Source of the DNA: Candolleomyces eurysporus
Taxonomy: Eukaryota; Basidiomycota; Agaricomycetes; Agaricales; Psathyrellaceae
NCBI GenBank assembly: GCA_027579435.1
Contig: JANBPK010001199.1
Coordinates: forward strand, 58,413 to 122,412
Reading direction: 5' to 3'
DNA: 64,000 nt
The number at the start of each line of letters is the position of its first letter. Within the stretch, counting starts at the first letter, position 1. The notes beneath the pieces are model-generated. The model did no database searches, was not told the DNA's origin, and saw only the letters and a list, made by a program, of their open reading frames with translations. Both the position numbers and the translations under genes were made by a program. This document shows positions 56,972 to 64,000 of the stretch, one piece after another.

Positions 56972-58411
56972 ATGAGGTGAGTAGACCGTCAGAAACGATG
57001 TTCTTGACCCTTCTGACGTCCTTCACCCAGTCACCGTAAGGTTTGTTCGACCCATAGGCTGCAAAATCCGGTTTTTATCTTAATATTCTTCACTTCAGTA
57101 CGAAGCCCCTCGTAATGGGTCCTTGGGTTTCCTCCCAAGAAAGCGTGCTGCTCGCCATCGCGGTAAGGTCAAGTCCTTCCCCAAGGTGCGTCTATGAATT
57201 TGGAAGATGTTTTCCCAGATGCTTACATCTAGGATTAGGACGACCCCAAGAAACCTGTCCACTTGACGGCGTTCATGGGCTACAAGGCTGGTATGACCCA
57301 TGTTGTGCGGGATCTTGACCGACCAGGCTCCAGTGCGTAACCTAATTTCTCGCGCTTTCTGTTTCTTTGCTCATAGTTATCGCAGAATTCCACAAACGTG
57401 AGGTTGTGGAAGCCGTCTCCGTTATCGAAACTCCTCCCCTCATTACCGTTGGTCTTGTCGGCTACGTTGAAACCCCCCGTGGCCTCCGAACCCTCACCAC
57501 TGTTTGGGCCAACCATCTCTCCGATGCAGTTAAGCGTCGGTTCTACAAGAACTGGTACCGCTCCAAGAAGAAGGCCTTCACCCGCTATGCCAAGAAGAAC
57601 GCCGAGGATGGTGGCAAGTCTGTTGCTCGCGAGCTCGAGCGCATTCGCAAGTACTGCACTGTCGTCCGTGTCCTTGCCCACACCCAGATCCGCCAGACCG
57701 GTCTCAGCCAAAAGAAAGCCCACCTCATGGAGATCCAAGTCAACGGAGGCTCCATAGCCGACAAGGTCGACTTTGGCTACAAGCTCTTTGAGAAGCCCAT
57801 CGAGGTTTCCACTGTCTTTGAGCAGGACGAGAACGTCGACATTATTGCCGTCACCAAGGGTCACGGGTTCGAGGGTGTCACCCACCGATGGGGCGTCAAG
57901 AAGCTTCCTCGCAAGACTCACAAGGGTCTCCGCAAGGTTGCCTGTATTGGTGCATGGCATCCTTCGAAGGTCATGTTCTCCGTTGCTCGTGCCGGTCAAA
58001 GTGGGTTTTCATTTTCTCTACGGTCAAGTGGACAGTGCTAATTTTGCGCCTGCAGATGGTTACCACCATCGTACTGAGCTCAACAAGAAGGTCTATCGCA
58101 TTGGCTCTGGTACCGATAAGTCGAACGCGTCGACGGAGTCCGACATCACCGAGAAGACGATTACTCCCATTGGTGGTTTCCCTCACTATGGTATTGTCAA
58201 GAACGACTTCCTCATTGTCAAGGGCTCTATCCCTGGCACGAAGAAGCGTGTCATTACCATTCGCAAGTCTCTGATGGTCCACACCTCCCGTCGGGACTTG
58301 GAGAAGGTCCAACTCAAGTTCATCGATACCTCCTCCAAGTTCGGTCACGGTTCTTTCCAGACCTTCGAAGAAAAGGCTGCGTTCTTGGGAACGCTCAAGG
58401 CCCGGCCTTAG
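56972..58411 (+). CDS. RPL3: 60S ribosomal protein L3 (uL3)
   Basis: L3 sits near the peptidyl-transferase centre. Six exons (56972-56976, 57031-57040, 57099-57185, 57239-57332, 57386-58000, 58056-58411) give 388 aa, the normal size. The first two coding exons are only 5 and 10 nt: ATGAG, then TCACCGTAAG, spelling MSHRK. Exon 3 reads [20 protein letters not shown]. Later blocks are [79 protein letters not shown] and [19 protein letters not shown]. The His in [13 protein letters not shown], methylated in yeast as His243, is present. Codon choice is strongly C-ending, as expected for a highly expressed gene. Confidence 0.97.
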
Positions 58412-58813
58412 ACGCTGTGTTCGCATTTCTTTTCCCACTCTGCGCACCTTATGTTGTAATCCCACATCACATTCCATGCTTATGACTACGTTGTATGAGT
58501 TTCCTCTCGAGCATTTCAAAAACATTGAAATATGTCCATTGTCCATCACGTTCGAGGACCAATGAGCGCGCAGGATTTGGAGATCATGTGGCTGTGCCAA
58601 ATATTTACCACGCGTCTGGCGACAGAAGTTTGCGCGACTAATGGTGACGAGTAGAGTCCATTGCGCCCAACGTCTCCTGGAATCCTCAGCCGCGTCAATC
58701 TGGCGTGTCCTGGTCGTCATCTTGGGATCCGGTCCAGCGGTATGTCGCTCCCAGTGCCCCAATATCCCCATAGCCAGCTTACACGTCGTCCAGGATGACT
58801 GCTCGCCCTATTG
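58412..58813. other. Intergenic stretch RPL3 / PPR gene
   Basis: About 400 bp contain the RPL3 3' region and the promoter of the PPR gene. No other gene is visible. Confidence 0.45.
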
Positions 58814-60754
58814 ATGCTGAGAGCGTCCTCGCAGGGCCTCAGTTTTGCATTGCCGACAGCTACGCGTGCTCCTCGTCCATGGAACTTCAGGTACAGCACC
58901 GGAGCCTCGTCGAAACTCTTGAGAATGGAAGGGGATCCACCAGCCTCCACCCGGATGCAAAGCTCGGTCGTCGACGGAGACATACTCTCCTGGAAGGTTC
59001 CTGCTGTCACGCAAAGTCAAGGCCGCAACCCAGCTTCTTTCCATGGGAGAGCTGGGACATCCCTGGCCACCTTCTCCGACAGTGTAGACCAGCAAGGTGT
59101 AGGGCCCCCCAGGATATTTGGCAGGTCGACCGCAGGCGTCAAGTATGGATCCAGGAGAAACCGACCCAAAGAAAAGGACGTGACTGGCCGTTGCCGTGTC
59201 AGGTTCTTGCGTTCTACTCTTCCCCGCTTTCTTCATTCCCGCTTCGAGAAACCTCGAAGTCGTCTCCGCACCTTCAACATCGCCCAAACGAACGCTGCTC
59301 GACCGCACCCTCTCGACCGTCCTTCATTTCTCGGTCAAACAGGAAGCGTCGGTCCTGTCACCTGGGACTCCACGGTCACCGACGCTTTCCTCGAAGACGT
59401 CGACGCTGCGTGTTCCGGCTGCAAGGAGCCCTCCCCGTCACGCGCCATTCATCACCACCTTACGAACATTGCCCAAGGCAAAAATCTTCAATCCGTGTGG
59501 GACAGCTATGTCTTCATCACTCATCTGCAGGACACGCACCCGGCCGTCCAAGAGAATTTTTTCCCCTGGCGGTTCCCCCGAAGTCTTCTTCGCCGACTAT
59601 GTCACTTCATCATCCGCTCTCGACCCATCACCGCGTCGCACTTTCCTTCGTTGTTGACAGTCATGCAGCTTCTGTGGGATATGGGAATAAAGCCGACACG
59701 GACACAATGGAATGCTCTCATCAAGTTTGCATCTCAAGGTCATCGGAATGGCGAAATACGCGGCTTTCAGCGGTCTGTATCGATCGCCAAAGACTTTGTT
59801 CACGATATACGGCCTGGATCATCATTAGACGACCACAAAATCGACATCCTGACTCTCCTAGATCCGACTCTACCCAATCAACCCGATATCTACACCCTGA
59901 CCACCCTTATCCACATCGCATCAAAGTCACAGGATTATAGCCTGCTCCAGGAAGCCATCCTACTTTTAGAGAAATCTGGATTGGCTCCTACTCGCATCAC
60001 ACGACTATCGATACTCAAATTTTACGCGGAGAAGGGACGTTTGAGCAGGGTTCGCCCTCTAATTCGCAAGCTGCATGAAGACGGGATGGAATTGGGCATC
60101 GATGGCGTCAATACGTGTATATGGGCCTACGCTCGAAGCGGACAATACCAAATGACCTTGGACATTTATCGCGTTCTTCGCGACAACATTCGCCAAGATC
60201 CGGACCGCGAGGCAATAGCTCAACTGCACCGTGGGCTTCAAGAACAGGAATACATCCACATTTCCGCAGGGGTCAAACCTGACCCCGTCACCTATGTCAC
60301 CCTCATCCAAGCCATGACCTTCCGAGGCAGCTTCAGCGACGCAGCCTCGATTTTCGCCGACTTTCTCGAATCCAGCCCTCGTGGAAGACTTGACCCTTCC
60401 ACTCTGCCCGCTTTCCGCGCCATTTTCCTGGGATTCTCCAGACACGCCGTCAGCCGCCTGAAGCTGTCAATCGAACCGAACCACCCCAACAACAAGTGGA
60501 ACTTGGCCAATTTACAGCGGTTTTATCGGCTGTTCCTCAAGCTCCCGAGAAGCGTAGTCCCGAGTAGAACGACCGTCTATGATATCATGGTCGCATTTGA
60601 CAAGGCAAGCGATCACGACATACAGCTGTTGCGGGACGTGTGGATGGAGCTTGAAGTCCGCTTCACGCCGCTAAATGCTTCCCTATTCAATCAAGCACGA
60701 CTGCAGCGCGTAAAGGACATTTTGTTTCCAAAAGAAGGAGGCGGCCATGGCTAG
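58814..60754 (+). CDS. Pentatricopeptide-repeat protein, probably mitochondrial
   Basis: An intronless gene of 646 aa. PPR proteins bind organellar RNA and control its processing or translation. The N-terminal 180 residues are rich in Arg and Ser and low in acid residues (MLRASSQGLSFALPTATRAP; RRNRPKEKDVTGRCRVRFLR), as in a mitochondrial presequence. PPR-like helical pairs are visible at about residues 380-470 (RITRLSILKFYAEKGRLSRV, then NTCIWAYARSGQYQMTLDIY) and about 495-530 (VTYVTLIQAMTFRGSFSDAA). A further divergent unit follows near 590 (RTTVYDIMVAFDKASDHDIQ). The start is the ATG at 58814. The RNA target is unknown. It is tail-to-tail with the AMMECR1 gene (103 bp). Confidence 0.82.
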   Translation: MLRASSQGLSFALPTATRAPRPWNFRYSTGASSKLLRMEGDPPASTRMQSSVVDGDILSWKVPAVTQSQGRNPASFHGRAGTSLATFSDSVDQQGVGPPRIFGRSTAGVKYGSRRNRPKEKDVTGRCRVRFLRSTLPRFLHSRFEKPRSRLRTFNIAQTNAARPHPLDRPSFLGQTGSVGPVTWDSTVTDAFLEDVDAACSGCKEPSPSRAIHHHLTNIAQGKNLQSVWDSYVFITHLQDTHPAVQENFFPWRFPRSLLRRLCHFIIRSRPITASHFPSLLTVMQLLWDMGIKPTRTQWNALIKFASQGHRNGEIRGFQRSVSIAKDFVHDIRPGSSLDDHKIDILTLLDPTLPNQPDIYTLTTLIHIASKSQDYSLLQEAILLLEKSGLAPTRITRLSILKFYAEKGRLSRVRPLIRKLHEDGMELGIDGVNTCIWAYARSGQYQMTLDIYRVLRDNIRQDPDREAIAQLHRGLQEQEYIHISAGVKPDPVTYVTLIQAMTFRGSFSDAASIFADFLESSPRGRLDPSTLPAFRAIFLGFSRHAVSRLKLSIEPNHPNNKWNLANLQRFYRLFLKLPRSVVPSRTTVYDIMVAFDKASDHDIQLLRDVWMELEVRFTPLNASLFNQARLQRVKDILFPKEGGGHG

Positions 60755-60857
60755 AACCTTGGAGACTGGAAAGCCACCGATTGCACGGGTCAAATTTCTC
60801 TTACTTCTACAAGATTGTACATTGTCCAAGCCAGGAGCTTGGAGTTTGTGCCTGGCT

Positions 60858-61785
<928 letters not shown>

Positions 61786-62562
61786 CTAGGCTAAATGCAG
61801 GGGTTTAATCCGATATCCGTCAGCGGCCGCAGTGGGTATTGAGGGGAAAGACGCAGTGTGACTATATACTGTAACACCGCGCTTTTATAGGCACAGGCCC
61901 ACAGTCAATCAGATTTAACTGGCTGAGAGAAAGTGGGGTAGAAAAACCCAGGGGTGTTAAATCATTCCTCCCTGGCGGGCTATTATTGTTGTCGGGAAAC
62001 CGTTACCTGACATGATCGTGATCGAAACAATTTGACCAAAAATGAGTCGTTCGGTTTCCTACCTTGACTCCAATACAAATGTATCCCCTCAGAACACCCA
62101 CCAACTTTAAAGCATAGTCATATATACCGAACAAGTATTGAGGTATAGAGTAAATATAATGAGGCCTACTGAGATATATAACCGGGATGGAGAGTTTCCA
62201 TGATGGAATGAAGTCGTAGCATGCGTACATGAGAGCATGAGAGTGGAGGAAGAGAGAAATGCAGACATAAAGAAATAGCTATGTATAGCAAAAATCTGGA
62301 TCGAGATGGAGACAATCGAAGGAGAATGGTATGAATGACAGGGAAACACTGGGAGGTATACACGAAGCACAGGCAGTGAATATGAATAGAAAATAATGAT
62401 GAACAATAAGCGTAACAAATAGATGGTGCTGTACAGTGGGAGATAATGTCACAGGGCTATGGGAGACAGAGGGAGGGTGTAAGCGATGACAGAGGTCAAG
62501 GGCTAGAGAGTGAGAGTTTAATGGAACAGTGTCCAGATGGGATGCCAACGTCAGGCAGATTG
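61786..62562. other. Intergenic stretch AMMECR1 / Rab gene
   Basis: About 780 bp hold the AMMECR1 promoter and the Rab 3' region. The part from 62000 to 62450 is AT-rich. Frames on the minus strand here are hydrophobic chance frames without a family signature. Confidence 0.45.
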
Positions 62563-63966
62563 TCAACAGCAGCTCCAGCTTCCCGATCGCTGTTGCAACG
62601 CCTTTTGGCGTGCCTCTTCTTCATCAGCTTGGGCTGCCCACATCGGTCGGCTTGCATCGGATAATAGAACGCTATCGCGTTTCCTATCCTCGTTTTCGCG
62701 CTCGATGATGTCTTTTCGAGAGATGATAGCTGATATCAGATGATCGAATAGATTTCGAATGCCTAGAGACCCTTTGGGTTAAAAAAAATTGTGATAATGC
62801 GAGATCCGAAGGAACAGCTTACCGAAGTCATCCTTTGCCGAGACCTCGTAGAGCTCCATGCCCTTGCTAAGGCCCCATTCCCATTCTTCTTCGGCTGATT
62901 CTTCCTCTTCTTCGATGCTGTTGCTGCTATTATCGGGATTGTCGTATCCCCCAAACCCAAATCGGGATGATTGGGGAGTGCGAGAGCTAGTGCTCGTGTT
63001 GGAGCGGCTGAGCGAGTTTGCTGTTCTCGGACGACTTTGTCCGGTTCTGCTTCGCTGAAGCGTAGGGGATCGGCTGTTCGGAAGATCTAGGTAAGCTGGG
63101 GTTTCGGGGGACGTGGGTGCTGGAGACGAAGAGGGTGAGGGGGAAGAGCCGAGTGGCGGGGATTTCAATCCGGGGAAGGATGTAAAACGGGGGCGAATGT
63201 ACGAAAGAGTGGAAGGTGCAGGGGGAGGAGGGGGAGATGGTGGCCGCGGTGGGGGAAACCAGTTGTGCAACGACAAACGTGCCAAATCGGCCGTGACTTG
63301 TCGATGCTGGGTGAGATCCGCCTTAGAGCCAACAATGTAGATGAGAAGGTCAGGGGCGCAGTTCTTCTTCAACTCTTTAAAATTAAGGTTGTGCGTAAGT
63401 TAGCTCATCCCCGTATGTGAAACGATTGACGGTTCGCACCTTCGAGCCATCCTCGAACATCCTCAAAGGTCGAGTAATTGGTAATATCGTACAGTAAGAG
63501 TGCCGCGTTGGCGCCTGGAAGAAGATTAGGGTGTCGATAGCGTGGGCCCGAAACGGTGCAAACTCACCTCGATAGTACATGGGTGCCTGGTTGCGACAGA
63601 TATGTCAGACGTGTTGAATGTTGGTGTGTTGGCACAGAAGAGGGTGCTCACCATGCTCCTGAACCGCTCCTGCCCCGCGGTGTCCCACAGCTGCAGACGC
63701 ACTTTGACGCCGTTCACGTATACCTTCTTGGTCACGAAAAAAGCGCCGCTCGTCGAGGTCGTGTTCTTGGGGTCGAACTTGTTTTGTGTGTAGCGCTGGA
63801 GAAGGCTTGTCTTGCCGACGCCTGGACGGGGTGGGTGAGCGCCACTGGGGCCAGCGAAAAGCGGAGAAGACGAACCAGAGTTGCCCATAACGACAATCTT
63901 GCTATCTATGCCCTGGTCGTACCGACGACGCGAGTAGGGGTCGACGGAGTAGCGGTCGTCGTCCAT
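62563..63966 (-). CDS. Rab-family small GTPase with a large Ser/Pro-rich insertion
   Basis: Rab GTPases direct membrane traffic. The gene starts [20 protein letters not shown] at 63966. The first exons are 63876-63966 and 63652-63821. G-box motifs are the P-loop GNSGVGKTS, a switch I with [22 protein letters not shown], the G4 motif SKAD (usually N/TKxD), and G5 SAK. The Rab signature [18 protein letters not shown] is present. Between G4 and G5, where other Rabs have about 30 residues, this one has well over 100 residues rich in Pro and Ser and then acidic ([15 protein letters not shown]). The C-terminus ends GSWSCC, a double-Cys geranylgeranylation site. The nearest subgroup is uncertain (Rab5/21/22-like in switch I). 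Confidence 0.88.
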
Positions 63967-64000
63967 GGCGGGGACAGGCGCTCTGGAGACGGCGGCGCAC

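Noticed and set aside
57280..58771. Long minus-strand frames opposite RPL3
   Set aside because: They are shadows of the strongly biased codon use of RPL3 and carry no family signature.

Overview
The window is nuclear DNA from a filamentous basidiomycete, most likely an agaricomycete. The evidence is dense protein genes split by many short introns of about 45-70 nt with GT..AG borders, an FlbA/Thn1-type RGS protein, an Srk1/Rck2-type kinase, a basidiomycete-style F-box protein and typical fungal PRE3, PRE10, ISU1 and RPL3 genes. Gene models were joined by hand from reading frames, splice borders and recognised protein families. Where exon lengths were summed, the phases close exactly.

Layout: 1-1393 has no gene. 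1.4-6.0 kb holds TVP38, a small mitochondrial-type protein, PEX11 and a Tctex-type dynein light chain. 6.0-11.2 kb is a gene-poor island with a telomere-like repeat and a decayed tRNA-like element. 11.2-24.0 kb holds an Srk1/Rck2 kinase, an F-box protein, PRP31, ISU1, TAF9, SEC12 and a NIPA-type transporter. 25.2-27.2 kb is a lone P450. 27.3-35.3 kb holds NUP82 and a proteasome group (PRE10 alpha7, RPN12, PRE3 beta1), then a conserved fungal protein. 35.5-37.1 kb is a Gfo/Idh/MocA oxidoreductase, followed by a 2.4-kb gene-free stretch. 39.5-46.3 kb holds a basidiomycete hypothetical protein, a MAPR (cytochrome b5-like) membrane protein, an RGS protein and a conserved coiled-coil protein. 47.0-56.7 kb holds an alpha/beta-hydrolase-fold protein, UXS1, ENP1, a dienelactone-hydrolase/NTF2-like fusion and an FAD monooxygenase. 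57-64 kb holds RPL3, a PPR protein, AMMECR1 and a Rab GTPase with a large insertion.

Architecture: strands alternate for long runs, so many genes form head-to-head pairs with 130-280 bp between start codons and tail-to-tail pairs with 100-130 bp between stops. The two head-to-head promoters that serve the proteasome genes each carry two GACGCG motifs.

Sequence quality: about fifteen isolated N bases occur, mostly beside homopolymer runs. Several must be removed, not filled, to keep a reading frame (TVP38, the F-box gene and the 45-kb gene). Three other genes (TAF9, ENP1 and the 39.5-kb gene) carry single-base frame breaks; the TAF9 and ENP1 breaks sit in A runs. These look like sequencing or assembly errors rather than biology. 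Most genes are housekeeping. No CRISPR array, rRNA or intact transposon was seen.
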